DNA of 64,000 bases from RPQJ01 sp963748985 (GTDB lineage: Bacteria > Pseudomonadota > Gammaproteobacteria > Steroidobacterales > Steroidobacteraceae): contig CAVVKQ010000001.1 of NCBI GenBank assembly GCA_963748985.1, forward strand, positions 186,001 through 250,000, written 5' to 3'. A program made the position numbers and the translations under genes. Position 1 is the stretch's first letter; the number at the start of each line of letters is the position of its first letter. Shown here piece by piece: positions 34,427-43,793 of the stretch. Below the pieces are notes generated by a model, which ran no database searches, was not told the origin of the DNA, and saw nothing but the letters and a program-made list of their open reading frames with translations.

Positions 34427-36426
34427 GCAGTCTCTCCTTCGTAGCGGACGAGCACCTGGCCGGGGACGACCTGGTCGCCCGGCTTGACGGCGATGTCCGC
34501 AATTCGTCCGGCACGTGCAGCGCGAATCTCATGTTCCATTTTCATCGCCTCGAGCACGACGAGTCGATCGCCTTTGGCGACGGTGACAGCCGACCGCTGC
34601 GGCAACGTCGACCACCCGGCCGTTGATGGCCGCGCGAACTTCCATCGCGGCCGCGCCATCCGCCTCGCTCGAACGCGCGGGTTCGCGCCGCCGGCAATCG
34701 AAGGCGTAATCGCCCTGCGGAGTGTGCAGCCAGAGCGTCGCGCCCGACCACGCGTATCGATAGTCGACAGTGCTCGCCGTCGATGATGGCCTTCGCCTGC
34801 ACTCCGGTCGTGACCGGCACTGCCTGCAGCTGGACCTGGCCTCGCGGCGTGTTCCACCTGCGCGCTGCAGGGCGTCAGGTACAGTCGTCCGCGCATCTCG
34901 GCAGTTGCGCCCGTCAATGTCGGCGGTGCGTGCCAGCGCAGTCGCCACGGCTGTGGCAGAGGTCGACTGGTGCTCCAGTTGCGCCACGCTGACGGCGTGC
35001 ATTCGGCTTCCGGCGCGCCGGCAACGGAAATCCAGGCGGCCAATGCCCAGAGTTTCGCGTCGGGTTGGGGCTGGCGGGTTTCGACTGCACCAAACTGCCT
35101 TGCGATAAATGCTGTTGATACGTCGAGCCCTGCGCCAAAGCTCTCATGCCGCAGCAGGCGGCCGAGAAACGCACGATTGCTCTGCAGTCCGAGCAGCACG
35201 GTTCGATCCACTGCCGCAGCGAGCTGATCGATACACTGCTCGCGTGTCGGCGCATGCGCGATCAGCTTGGCGACCATCGAATCGTACCAGGCCGGGACAT
35301 CGGCGCCGGCACGCAACGCGTGATCGCAGCGGACGCCCGTTGGGGGTGACCAGTCCACGATCGTGCCGCTGCCGGGCAGGAAGTCATCGGCCGGTGACTC
35401 GGCACACAGCCGCACTTCGATGGCGTGGCCGTGGAACTGAATTTCATCCTGCCGCATGGGCAGCGGCTCGCCACGCGCCACGCGCAGTTGCCATTCGACC
35501 AGGTCGAGACCCGTGACGCATTCGGTCACCGGGTGCTCGACCTGGAGGCGCGTATTCATTTCCATGAAGTAGAAGTGGCCCGCACGGTCGAGCAGGAACT
35601 CGACGGTGCCGGCGCCGACGTAGCCGATCTCGCGCGCGACGGCCACGGCGGCGGCTCCCATGCGCACGCGCAGTTCGGCGTTCACGGCCGGCGAGGGGGA
35701 TTCCTCGATGACCTTCTGGTGCCTGCGCTGCACGGAGCAGTCGCGTTCGCCGAGGTGCACGACATTGCCGTGGGAATCCGCAAACACCTGGATCTCCACG
35801 TGACGCGGTTCGACCACGGCACGTTCGAGGATCAGCCGGCCGTCGCCGAAAGACTTGGCCGCTTCCGCCGCTGCCGAGCAGAGGGCGTCCGGCAGATCCG
35901 GCGCGCTCTGCACCAGGCGCATGCCGCGACCGCCGCCGCCAGCAGCGGCCTTTACCATCACCGGGTAGCCGATACGGTCCGCCTCATGCTGGAGGATGGC
36001 GGGAACCTGATCGTCGCCGTCGTAGCCGGGTACGACAGCGATGCCGGCGGCGGCCATGCGCTGCCGCGCACGAGCCTTATCGCCCATTGCATCGATCGCC
36101 GCGGCGGGCGGACCGACGAAGACGAGACCGGCGGCGGTCACTGCGCTGGCAAACGCTGCATTCTCGGAGAGAAAGCCGTAACCCGGATGAATCGCGTCCG
36201 CGCCCGACGAGCGTGCCGCTGCGAGTAGCTTGTCGATCCGCAGGTAGCTGTCCGCCGCTGCGAGGCCACCGAGCGCCACGGCGTCGTCGCAAGCAGCAAC
36301 GTGCACGCTGTCCCGGTCGGCGTCGGAGAAGACGGCGACGGTCGCAATTCCCATCTGCCGCGCAGTGCGGGCAATGCGCGTGACGATCTCGCCGCGGTTG
36401 GCGATGAGCAGGCGATGCACGGGCAT
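34423..36426 (-). CDS. atuF: Biotin carboxylase subunit, probable geranyl-CoA carboxylase alpha (AtuF-like), three frame changes
   Basis: ATP-dependent carboxylation of biotin, carried on its own C-terminal carrier. Biotin carboxylase domain: LLIANRGEI start, ATP-grasp loop VKAAAGGGGRGMR, EMNTRLQVEHPVTE. The biotinyl Lys is in LEAMKMEHEIRA about 40 residues from the end. Between about 34860 and 34600 the frame moves three times: family-like PVTTGVQAKAIIDGEHCRLS and AWSGATLWLHTPQGDYAFD lie in the two other frames. All three changes are single-insertion type and sum to zero. Start ATG 36426 overlaps the hydratase stop; ~667 residues. LiuD (methylcrotonyl-CoA carboxylase) is the alternative; gene order favours AtuF. 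Confidence 0.75.
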   Translation of the reverse strand: MPVHRLLIANRGEIVTRIARTARQMGIATVAVFSDADRDSVHVAACDDAVALGGLAAADSYLRIDKLLAAARSSGADAIHPGYGFLSENAAFASAVTAAGLVFVGPPAAAIDAMGDKARARQRMAAAGIAVVPGYDGDDQVPAILQHEADRIGYPVMVKAAAGGGGRGMRLVQSAPDLPDALCSAAAEAAKSFGDGRLILERAVVEPRHVEIQVFADSHGNVVHLGERDCSVQRRHQKVIEESPSPAVNAELRVRMGAAAVAVAREIGYVGAGTVEFLLDRAGHFYFMEMNTRLQVEHPVTECVTGLDLVEWQLRVARGEPLPMRQDEIQFHGHAIEVRLCAESPADDFLPGSGTIVDWSPPTGVRCDHALRAGADVPAWYDSMVAKLIAHAPTREQCIDQLAAAVDRTVLLGLQSNRAFLGRLLRHESFGAGLDVSTAFIARQFGAVETRQPQPDAKLWALAAWISVAGAPEAECTPSAWRNWSTSRPLPQPWRLRWHAPPTLTGATAEMRGRLYLTPCSAQVEHAARPGPAAGSAGHDRSAGEGHHRRRALSTIDTRGRARRSGCTLRRAITPSIAGGANPRVRARRMARPRWKFARPSTAGWSTLPQRSAVTVAKGDRLVVLEAMKMEHEIRAARAGRIADIAVKPGDQVVPGQVLVRYEGETA

Positions 36427-37256
36427 CAGTCGAACTCCGGCAAGGCGGGCACTTCGGTATGCCACGCGGGGCGGCGGCGCTCGCGACTGGCGGCGATGCC
36501 TTCGTGCGCCGCGCCAGCGCGCAGCAGCTCGGCAAAATCCCGGGCAGCCGCATCGAGGGCATCCGTCAGGGGTGCTTCGAGGTTGCGCAGGGCGAGTCGT
36601 TTCGTCGCGCGCAGCGCAGCGGGTTCGGTCAGGGCAAGCAAGCCCAGTTCGGTCGCGACGGTCTTTTTCAAGTCGTCCAGGGGCACCACGACGTCGACGA
36701 ACCCGTCGGCGAGTGCGGCGTATGCATCGAGTCGTGCCGCCGCCAGCATGCGCCAGCGAGCTCGTGTCGCACCGATGCGCCGCGCGACGAAGGGTGCGAT
36801 CTGTGCGGGAGCGACTCCGAGCGTGACCTCGGGCATGGCGTACACGACGTCTTCCGTCGCAATGACGCGATCGAGCACGGACGCTAGACCGACGCCACCC
36901 CCCATCGCCGCGCCACGAATGACTCCGAGCGTGGGGACCGGCAGCGCCACGAGGCGTTCGAGCATCGCGCCAAACGTTCGGTTGTGCGCAATGATCGGAT
37001 CGGGGCCAGCAGGCGCCGGCGCCGCCATCAGCTCCAGGAAAACACCGAAGTCGGCGCCTGCGCAAAAGCTGCCTCCGGCGCCCCATAGCACCAGCGCGCG
37101 TGCGTCGGCATCCGCTTCGACGCGATCGCACAGCGCGAGCACTTCACCCATCAACGCTGCGGACAGCGCGTTGCGCTTGTCTGGCCGGTTGAGTCGCGCG
37201 AACCAGAACGCACCGCGGCGCTCGACCTGCACCAGTGCGTCACCTGCCATGCTCAT
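36426..37256 (-). CDS. atuE: Enoyl-CoA hydratase family, probable isohexenylglutaconyl-CoA hydratase (AtuE-like)
   Basis: Crotonase-fold enzyme, 276 residues. NALSAALMGEVLAL start of fold, oxyanion loop SFCAGADFGVFLEL, and GAAMGGGVGLASVLDRVIA (second oxyanion NH and catalytic Glu region), MPEVTLGVAPAQIAPFV. The AGADFGVF loop resembles AtuE-type hydratases rather than short-chain crotonases. Start ATG 37256 overlaps the dehydrogenase stop (ATGA); stop overlaps the biotin carboxylase start. Predicted step: hydration of the carboxylated, unsaturated CoA ester. Confidence 0.82.
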   Translation of the reverse strand: MSMAGDALVQVERRGAFWFARLNRPDKRNALSAALMGEVLALCDRVEADADARALVLWGAGGSFCAGADFGVFLELMAAPAPAGPDPIIAHNRTFGAMLERLVALPVPTLGVIRGAAMGGGVGLASVLDRVIATEDVVYAMPEVTLGVAPAQIAPFVARRIGATRARWRMLAAARLDAYAALADGFVDVVVPLDDLKKTVATELGLLALTEPAALRATKRLALRNLEAPLTDALDAAARDFAELLRAGAAHEGIAASRERRRPAWHTEVPALPEFD

Positions 37257-38410
37257 GCGCCCGGCCTCGACAACGTGCCGGTGAGCTTGCAGATGATCGA
37301 GAGCATCACCTCGTCGGCGCCGCCGCCGATGGAGCCCAGTCTTCCGTCGCGCAGCAGGCGCGACACGCGGTTCTCCCATGTGTATCCCATGCCGCCCCAG
37401 AACTGCAGGCACTTGTCCGCGACCTCGCGGGACAGCCGGCCAGCCTTGAGCTTGGCCATCGACGCGAGTTGTGTGACGTCCTGCCCGGCGACGAAGAGTT
37501 CCGTCGCGCGGTACACGAGCGCGCGCAATGCCTCGACCTCGGTCTGCAGCTCGGCAAGCGTGTAATGCACGACCTGGTTGTCGAGGACGCTGCGCCCGAA
37601 GATCTGGCGGCTGCGGGTGTACTCGATGGTGTCGGCGATCGCGTGATCGAGCCCGCCCAGTGCATTGGCGGCGCCCCACAACCGTTCCTCCTGGAATTGC
37701 TGCATCTGGTAAGTGAAACCCATGCCCTCATCGCCGATGCGGTAGCGCTGCGGCACGCGCACGTCGTCGAAGTGAATCTGCGCGGTGTCGGAGGAGTGCA
37801 TGCCGAGCTTGCGAATCCTGCGCGCCACGGTGATGCCGGGGGTCTTCATCGGCACGACGATCAGCGACTTGTTGCGGTGCGGGCTCCCCTCCGACGTGTT
37901 CGCGAGGCAGCACATCCAGTCGGCCTGCGCGCCGTTGGTGATCCAGAGCTTGCCGCCGTTGATGACGTAATCGCCGCCGTCCTTGCGGGCCGTCGTGCGG
38001 ATCGCGGCGACGTCGGAGCCGGCACCGGGCTCGGAAACGCCGATGCATGCCACCATTTCGCCCGCGACCGCGGGCACCAGGAACTCGCGCTGCAGCTCGG
38101 GACTGCCGATCCGCGCCAGCGCGGGCGTCGCCATGTCTGTCTGCACGCCGATCGCGAGGGGCACGCCACCACACGTGCAGGCGCCCAGCGCTTCGGCCAG
38201 CACGACGGCGTAGCTGTAGTCGAGCGCCGCGCCACCGGCAGACTCGGGTTTGGTGAGTCCCAGCAATCCGAGCTGCCCGAGCTTGCGAAAAACCTCGTGC
38301 GCGGGGAACGCGCCGGCATCCTCCCAGGCATCGACGTGCGGATTGATTTCTTCGCGGCAGAACCGCTCGACGGTGCGGCGCAGCTCTGCGTGTTCGTGGG
38401 TAAACAGCAT
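37253..38410 (-). CDS. atuD: Acyl-CoA dehydrogenase, probable citronellyl-CoA dehydrogenase (AtuD-like)
   Basis: FAD enzyme, 385 residues, homotetramer in the family. GVSEPGAGSDVAAIRTT (flavin-binding), WITNGAQADWMCCLANTSEG, KLGMHSSDTAQIHFDDVRVP, QFQEERLWGAANAL and WGGMGYTWENRVSRLLRD. LGACTCGGVPLAIGVQTDM resembles the AtuD lineage more than isovaleryl-CoA dehydrogenase. It lies 13 bp after the carboxyltransferase gene and overlaps the hydratase. Introduces the alpha,beta double bond that the carboxylase requires. Confidence 0.83.
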   Translation of the reverse strand: MLFTHEHAELRRTVERFCREEINPHVDAWEDAGAFPAHEVFRKLGQLGLLGLTKPESAGGAALDYSYAVVLAEALGACTCGGVPLAIGVQTDMATPALARIGSPELQREFLVPAVAGEMVACIGVSEPGAGSDVAAIRTTARKDGGDYVINGGKLWITNGAQADWMCCLANTSEGSPHRNKSLIVVPMKTPGITVARRIRKLGMHSSDTAQIHFDDVRVPQRYRIGDEGMGFTYQMQQFQEERLWGAANALGGLDHAIADTIEYTRSRQIFGRSVLDNQVVHYTLAELQTEVEALRALVYRATELFVAGQDVTQLASMAKLKAGRLSREVADKCLQFWGGMGYTWENRVSRLLRDGRLGSIGGGADEVMLSIICKLTGTLSRPGA

Positions 38411-38423
38411 GAGAACCTCGGAA

Positions 38424-40040
38424 TCAGGGGCGGGCGACGCCGAAGGTGAGCGGACGCAGTTTCAGTCCATCCGCGCGTCGGAAGAGCTGCAGGACCTGCG
38501 TCAGCACGCCGCGCGTGTCGCGCGGGTCGATGATGCCGTCGTCGAGCAGCCGGCCGGAGGTATAGAACGACGACGTCTGGCGGTCGAAAGTCTCGACGAT
38601 CTTCGCCCGCATGCCGTCGATCTGTGCGCGGTCAGGCTCCAGTCCGCGGTCGCGAGCCGATGCCTCCATCACAATCGCCATCGTCCCTGCTGCCTGCTCG
38701 GCGCCCATGACGGCGGTGCGCGCGTTCGGCCACGAGAACAGGAAACGCGGGGCGAAGCCGCGACCGCACATGCCGTAGTTGCCAGCGCCATAAGAGGCAC
38801 CGCACTGAATCGTCACCTGCGGCACGGTCGCGTTCGCGACGGCCTGGATCATCTTCGAGCCATGTTTGATCATCCCCGCGCGCTCGGACTCCCTGCCGAC
38901 GATGTACCCGGTCGTGTTCTGCAGGTAGATGAGCGGCAGCCCGGACTGGCAGCACTGCTGGATGAAGTGCGTTGCCTTGGCTGAGCCCGCGGGATCGAGC
39001 GGGCCGTTGTTGCTGAGGATGCCCACCGGAAACCCGCCGATCGACGTGTGCACGCAGACGGTGGCGGGGCCGTAGGTGGGCTGGAACTCCATGAAGTCCG
39101 AGTCGTCGCAGAGCCGGGCAATGATTTCGCGCATGTCGACGGGTTTGCGGCCATCGACTGGCATGATGCTCAGCAGCTCGTCGGCTGCAAAACGCGGCTC
39201 GGTCGCCTCCGGCAGGCTCGATTCATGGCGATGCCACGCCAGGCGTCGCAGGTGTTCACGCATCGCGCGGATCGCATCGGCGTCGTCCTCGGCGAGGTAT
39301 TCGGCAAGGCCCGAGACAGTGGCATGCATCAGCGCGCCGCCGAGTTCTTCTTCCGTTGCGATCTCGCCGGTCGCGGCCTTGAGCAGCGGTGGACCGGCGA
39401 GGAAGGCGCGCGCACGGTCGCGCACCATCACGACGAAGTCCGACATTCCGGGCATGTAGGCTCCGCCCGCGGTGGCGCTGCCATGCACGATCGTCAGCAC
39501 AGGAATGCCTGCGGCCGACATGCGCGCAAGGCGCGCGTAGTGCGAGCCACCGAAAATGAAATCCTCGACTCGATAGCGCAACAGGTTGGCGCCGGCAGAC
39601 TCGACCAGGTGCACGAACGGCAGTCCGTTCTCGAGTGAAAGTTGCTGGACGCGCTGGAATTTTTCGAGCCCCATCGGCTGCAATGCGCCGGCCTCGATGC
39701 CGGAATCGTCGACGACGATCACGCAGCGAGCGCCGCTGACCTGGCCAATGCCTGCCAGCAAGCCGCCGCCCGGCGTCGACTTGTCGGGGTCCGGGTTGTC
39801 CAGCAGGTAACCCGCGCACGCCGAGAGTTCGAGGTAGGGCGCGCCCGCATCCAGCAGCAGCCCCAGTCGCTCGCGCGGCAACAGCTGGCCGCGCTTGGCG
39901 AACCGTGGCCCCGCGCGGCCCGACGCTGCCGCCGAGCGGTCGCGCAGTTCGTCGTGGCGCGCGATCAGCGCCAGCATGTGGGCGCGGTTCTCCGCGCAAG
40001 CGGCACCCGTCATGTCCAGGGACGATTTGAAGACCGGCAT
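38424..40040 (-). CDS. atuC: Carboxyltransferase subunit, probable geranyl-CoA carboxylase beta (AtuC-like)
   Basis: 538 residues; transfers CO2 from biotin to an unsaturated acyl-CoA. Carboxyltransferase motifs: GSATAGGAYMPGMSD (acyl-CoA oxyanion), LAGPPLLKAATGE, ILSNNGPLDPAGSAKATHF, SYGAGNYGMCGRGF and FSWPNARTAVMGAEQAAG. Where methylcrotonyl-CoA carboxylases read D-R-E-H-F-G, this protein reads FIFGGSHY; a Phe-to-Gly change at this wall is what enlarges the pocket in geranyl-CoA carboxylase. Starts 80 bp from the divergent dehydrogenase, with AAGGTGTGAGG before the ATG. First gene of the operon. Confidence 0.82.
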   Translation of the reverse strand: MPVFKSSLDMTGAACAENRAHMLALIARHDELRDRSAAASGRAGPRFAKRGQLLPRERLGLLLDAGAPYLELSACAGYLLDNPDPDKSTPGGGLLAGIGQVSGARCVIVVDDSGIEAGALQPMGLEKFQRVQQLSLENGLPFVHLVESAGANLLRYRVEDFIFGGSHYARLARMSAAGIPVLTIVHGSATAGGAYMPGMSDFVVMVRDRARAFLAGPPLLKAATGEIATEEELGGALMHATVSGLAEYLAEDDADAIRAMREHLRRLAWHRHESSLPEATEPRFAADELLSIMPVDGRKPVDMREIIARLCDDSDFMEFQPTYGPATVCVHTSIGGFPVGILSNNGPLDPAGSAKATHFIQQCCQSGLPLIYLQNTTGYIVGRESERAGMIKHGSKMIQAVANATVPQVTIQCGASYGAGNYGMCGRGFAPRFLFSWPNARTAVMGAEQAAGTMAIVMEASARDRGLEPDRAQIDGMRAKIVETFDRQTSSFYTSGRLLDDGIIDPRDTRGVLTQVLQLFRRADGLKLRPLTFGVARP

Positions 40041-40075
40041 GCCTCACACCTTGGCGACTCGACCTGCCGATCGTA

Positions 40076-40091
40076 AAGCAAGCGCTTGCTT
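40076..40091. promoter_or_regulatory. Perfect 16-bp palindrome in the divergent promoter, probable TetR operator
   Basis: AAGCAAGCGCTTGCTT is a perfect palindrome about half-way between the start codons at 40040 (minus) and 40121 (plus), the only such dyad in the gap. This size and symmetry fits a TetR dimer site, and a TetR gene closes the plus-strand operon. It probably represses both the atu-like operon and dehydrogenase-tetR. Confidence 0.75.
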
Positions 40092-40120
40092 GAATAAAGG
40101 GGCGGCTCTAGGATCGCGAC

Positions 40121-41294
40121 ATGGAACCCCTCCGGCTGAACCCTGCCCGCATGACACCGGAACACCTGGCGTTTCGGGAGACGGTCCGTCGCTTCGTGGT
40201 GCGAGAACTCGAGCCACACGTGGCGGGCTGGGACGAGGCGGGTGGGTTTCCGCGCGAGCTCTACCTGCGCGCCGCCGCGGCCGGCCTGTTCGGGTTAAGG
40301 CTGCCAGAGGAATTCGGCGGAGTGCCCGACGCCGACTTCCTGCACACCCTGGTCTCCTGCATCGAACTGGCCCAGTGCGGTGCCGGCGGGGTTCTCGCCT
40401 CGCTGATGTCGCATTCGATCGCCGCGCCGCCGATTGCTGCGCTCGGTTCGCCGGACCTGCAGCGCCGCACGCTGCCGCGCATTCTGTCGGGCGAATGGAT
40501 CGCGGCACTGGCGATCACCGAGCCGTCCGGCGGTTCCGACGTGGCTGCACTGCAGACGACGGCACGGCGCGAAGGCGAGTCCTACGTCGTGAACGGCGAG
40601 AAGACGTTCATCACCTCCGGCATGCGTGCCGACGTCTACACGGTCGCGGTGCGCACCGATCCCGAGGCGAAAGGTGCGCGTGGGATCTCACTGCTGGTGA
40701 TCGAGCGCAATGCTCCCGGCTTCACGCGGACTCCGCTGCAGAAGATGGGCTGGTGGGCGTCCGATACGGCGCACCTGCGGTTCGACGATCTCCGCGTGCC
40801 GGCAGCCAACCTGCTCGGCGCCGAGGGCGAAGGCTTTCGCGCGATCACGCACAATTTCACGGCCGAGCGATTCTCGATGGCCGCCCTGTCGCTGGGATTC
40901 GCCTGGGCGTGCTGCGGCGAGGCGCTCGAGTGGGCGCGGCAACGGCGTACGTTTGGTCAGCGCCTGGTCGATCACCAGGTCGTCCGGCACCGCTTCGTCG
41001 ACATGTTTGCGCAGATCGAATCGACGCGGGCGCTGCTCGAGGACGTGGCCTGGCGGCTCGACCACGAAGGCAGTACGGATCCGGGTGTCGTAGCGTCCGT
41101 CTGCATGGCGAAGAACACGGCGACGCGCACGATGCAGTTCTGCGCGGACGCGGCAGTGCAGACGCTCGGCGGCATGGGGTACATGCGTGGCGACCAAGTC
41201 CGAGCGCATCTATCGCGAAGTGAAGGTCAACATGATCGGCGGTGGCGCGGAAGAAATCATGAAGGACCTGGCCGCGCGCCAGCTGGGCCTGTGA
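40121..41294 (+). CDS. Acyl-CoA dehydrogenase with a frame change near its C-terminus
   Basis: About 390 residues. ALAITEPSGGSDVAALQTTA, FITSGMRADVYTV, KMGWWASDTAHLRFDDLRVP and LGGMGYMRG are standard blocks. From 41192 the frame is off by one: an extra G in GGCGACC; one base later the expected ending TKSERIYREVKVNMIGGGAEEI continues to LAARQLGL and a TGA at 41292-41294. As printed the gene would fuse to the next regulator. Divergent from the atu-like operon and coupled to tetR by GTGA overlap; a second dehydrogenase for the same pathway is likely. Confidence 0.85.
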
Positions 41295-41959
41295 GCGCTG
41301 CGCGGCAGCCCAGGGTCTTGCGCAAACGCAGGGCGCCCGACGTCGACAGCAGTCGTCGCCAGCAGTTGTTGCGCGCGTCCGCGCGCCTGTTTCGCGAGAA
41401 GGGGTATGACGGCACGTCGGTGAGAGACATCGCGCAGGCGACCGGCATGCAGTCTGGAAGCTGGGTGTACCACTTCGCCACCAAGCACGACATCCTCGAA
41501 GCGGTTATGCAGGAAGGCCTGGTCGACGCATTGGCGCGCATCGAAGCGATTGCCGCGCTGGGCCTGCCGCCACGCCAGCAGTTCGACCAGCTCGTGCGCA
41601 CGCACCTCGATACGCTGCTCGGTGCTGGCCAGGATTTCATCCCCGTCGTGCTGTACGAGTGGCGCTCGCTCGAGCCCGCGGCCCGGCGCCGGGTGTCCGT
41701 GCTGCTGAAGCGCTACGAAGCGGTCTGGGAAAAGGCCCTTGCGCAGTTGCGGGTGGTCGGTGACTGGTCCGGCACGACACGGATCGACGCGTTGCTGCTC
41801 TTCGGGGCGCTGAACTGGATCGCGCGCTGGTACGACCCGCGCGGGGCGCTCGATGTCCATGGGCTTGCCGACGAGTGCATCAGGTTCTTCCTGCGCACGG
41901 CGACTGCACCAGTTCGCCGATCAAAGTCGTCGGGCCGATCGAAACGCGCGGCGCATTGA
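41291..41959 (+). CDS. TetR-family transcriptional regulator of the acyl-CoA catabolic locus
   Basis: 222 residues from GTG 41291, which overlaps the dehydrogenase TGA. Helix-turn-helix: LFREKGYDGTSVRDIAQATG followed by SWVYHFATKHDIL, the classical TetR helix 2-3 and the phenylalanine-containing junction. C-terminal helices form the ligand pocket, probably for an acyl-CoA. N-terminal Arg-rich arm (LRKRRAPDVDSSRR). The palindrome at 40076-40091 is its likely operator. Confidence 0.9.
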   Translation: MSAARQPRVLRKRRAPDVDSSRRQQLLRASARLFREKGYDGTSVRDIAQATGMQSGSWVYHFATKHDILEAVMQEGLVDALARIEAIAALGLPPRQQFDQLVRTHLDTLLGAGQDFIPVVLYEWRSLEPAARRRVSVLLKRYEAVWEKALAQLRVVGDWSGTTRIDALLLFGALNWIARWYDPRGALDVHGLADECIRFFLRTATAPVRRSKSSGRSKRAAH

Positions 41960-42027
41960 CGCAATCGACGTGGACGGGACGTTGGTGGCGCAGTATCTTG
42001 CAGCCAGGGGCGGGGGAGTTATAAAGA

Positions 42028-43576
42028 ATGCGGCAATTGTCCGGGACGGACAGCCTTTTCCTGCGCCTCGAGCGTGGCAATCAGTACATGCACGTGGCCG
42101 GGCTGGGCATTTATGATCCGTCCACGGCGCCCGAAGGCCGGGTCCGCTTCAAGGACGTGCTGCGTTTCTTCGAGGCACGGCTCGACTCCCTGCCACTCTT
42201 TCGTCGCCGGCTGGTCACGGTGCCCCTCGGACTCGACCGTCCGTACTGGATCGAGGATCCGGACATCGACGTCGAATTCCACGTGCGGCACATCGCGCTG
42301 CCGCATCCTGGCGACTGGCGTCAGCTCTGTATCCAGGTCGCACGCATCCATTCGCGTCCGCTCGATCGCAGCAAGCCACTCTGGGAGGCCTACGTCATCG
42401 AGGGCCTCGACAATATTCCCGGACTGCCGTCGGGCAGCTTCGCGCTCTACCTGAAGATTCACCATTGCGCCGTCGACGGCGAGGCCGGCACGGAGCTGAT
42501 CCGCGCCATCCATTCGACGCTGGCGGATGATTTCAGCGAGCCGTGCAGCCAGGGCCCGTCGTTACAGGGACCGCCTGCCGACGGTACCCGAGTTATACCT
42601 GCGCGCGGCGACCCGAGGGGTCAGTCGTGTGCCCAGCTTCGCGCGGCTATCGGCCGAGACAGCCGCGCGTGTGGCAAGCGCGGGTGCGGCGGTGCCTGGT
42701 GGGCTGGCCTCTTTTCTCGGCGGGAAAGAGACGTCAGCGGTGACACGGCTCGCGGACGCGCTGCGCAAACCGCCCGCGACGCGTTTCGCGGACAAGGTTT
42801 CCGCGCATCGAGTCGTCGAGGTGGTGGGCCTGCCGCTCACCACCTTCAAGACCATTCGGGCCTCGATTCCCGAGGCGACGATCAATGACCTGTTCATGAC
42901 TACGGTTGGCGGTGCGCTGCGACGATACCTCGAGTCCAAGGGTGAGCTGCCGGACTCCACCCTGACCTGCATGGTTCCCATGTCGTTCCGTGGACCCGAC
43001 AAAACCGCCGACGTTGGCAACCAGGTCGGCATGGCCGTGATGCCTTTGCACACCGAATTGCACGATCCGATCGACCGCCTGCAGGAAATTCGCCGCGGTG
43101 CAGCAAAGGCCAAGGCGTTCAATGAAGTCGTCGGCCGCGACCTGGCCGCCCGCCTGTTCGAGGTGCTACCGGACGTCGCCAGCGAACTCGCCACGCGCCG
43201 ACTGGTGCTGCCCCAGATGAGCATCGTGGTCTCGAACGTACGCGGGCCAGACGTCCCCTTGTTCATGGCCGGCGCCCGGCTCGTGAGCTTCGCGCCGGTC
43301 AGCATCGCATTCGACGGTCTCGGCCTGAACGTGACCGGATTCAGCTACCACGGGACGCTCTGGATCTGCGCAGTCGCCTGCCGCGACATGCTGCCGGACC
43401 CGGCTTTTTTCGCGGAATGCCTGCGTGCGAGCTTCGAGGAACTCGAGCGGGCGGCGGCGACAGTGCCGTCGCCGGATGCCGCGGCAATCTCCCATTCAGC
43501 GCCGCCGAAGGCCATCCGCAGGCGCTCGCGGGGTGCCGGGAAAGCGCCTTCGACACGTCGCCGGCGGGGCACCTGA
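42028..43576 (+). CDS. Wax ester synthase/diacylglycerol acyltransferase (WS/DGAT), one frame change
   Basis: Esterifies a fatty acyl-CoA to a long-chain alcohol or diacylglycerol; makes storage wax or triacylglycerol at the membrane. About 515 residues in total. Catalytic HHCAVDGEAG (HHxxxDG) near residue 150 in the first frame. Between about 42530 and 42575 one inserted base moves the frame to LPTVPELYLRAATRG and on through LPLTTFKTIRASIPEATIND (conserved ND), MVPMSFRG, and SIAFDGLGLNVTGFSY. Start at ATG 42028 with GGGGGAG upstream. Follows tetR by 68 bp. The region and the pump genes that follow suggest that wax/lipid production and transport are linked. Confidence 0.85.
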
Positions 43577-43793
43577 CTTTTGCATGGCAAAAACGCAACG
43601 CGTACTCGGGTTGTCATGCGACTGAGGCACTGGCAACCTTGCGCAACGGGGTTTTTAGATAGTGGTATTTCGGATACTCACGACTGTGACCGTGGAAGGT
43701 CAGGACTAGCCTTGGCCAGACGTGCGGGACCAGACAGGGGATCCCGAGAGAATCTGCAACTGAGTGGGCTCACAGGCAACTGGGGGATTTCTA

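Noticed and set aside
34423..37131. A 902-residue carboxylase with an Arg-rich N-terminal domain
   Set aside because: The upstream part is the hydratase gene read in another frame; the family start MPVHRLLIANRGEI at 36426 overlaps the hydratase stop.
40121..41959. A single 612-residue acyl-CoA dehydrogenase-TetR fusion protein
   Set aside because: An extra base at about 41192 explains it; the dehydrogenase ending TKSERIYREV lies in the next frame with its own stop, and the regulator has its own GTG start overlapping that stop.
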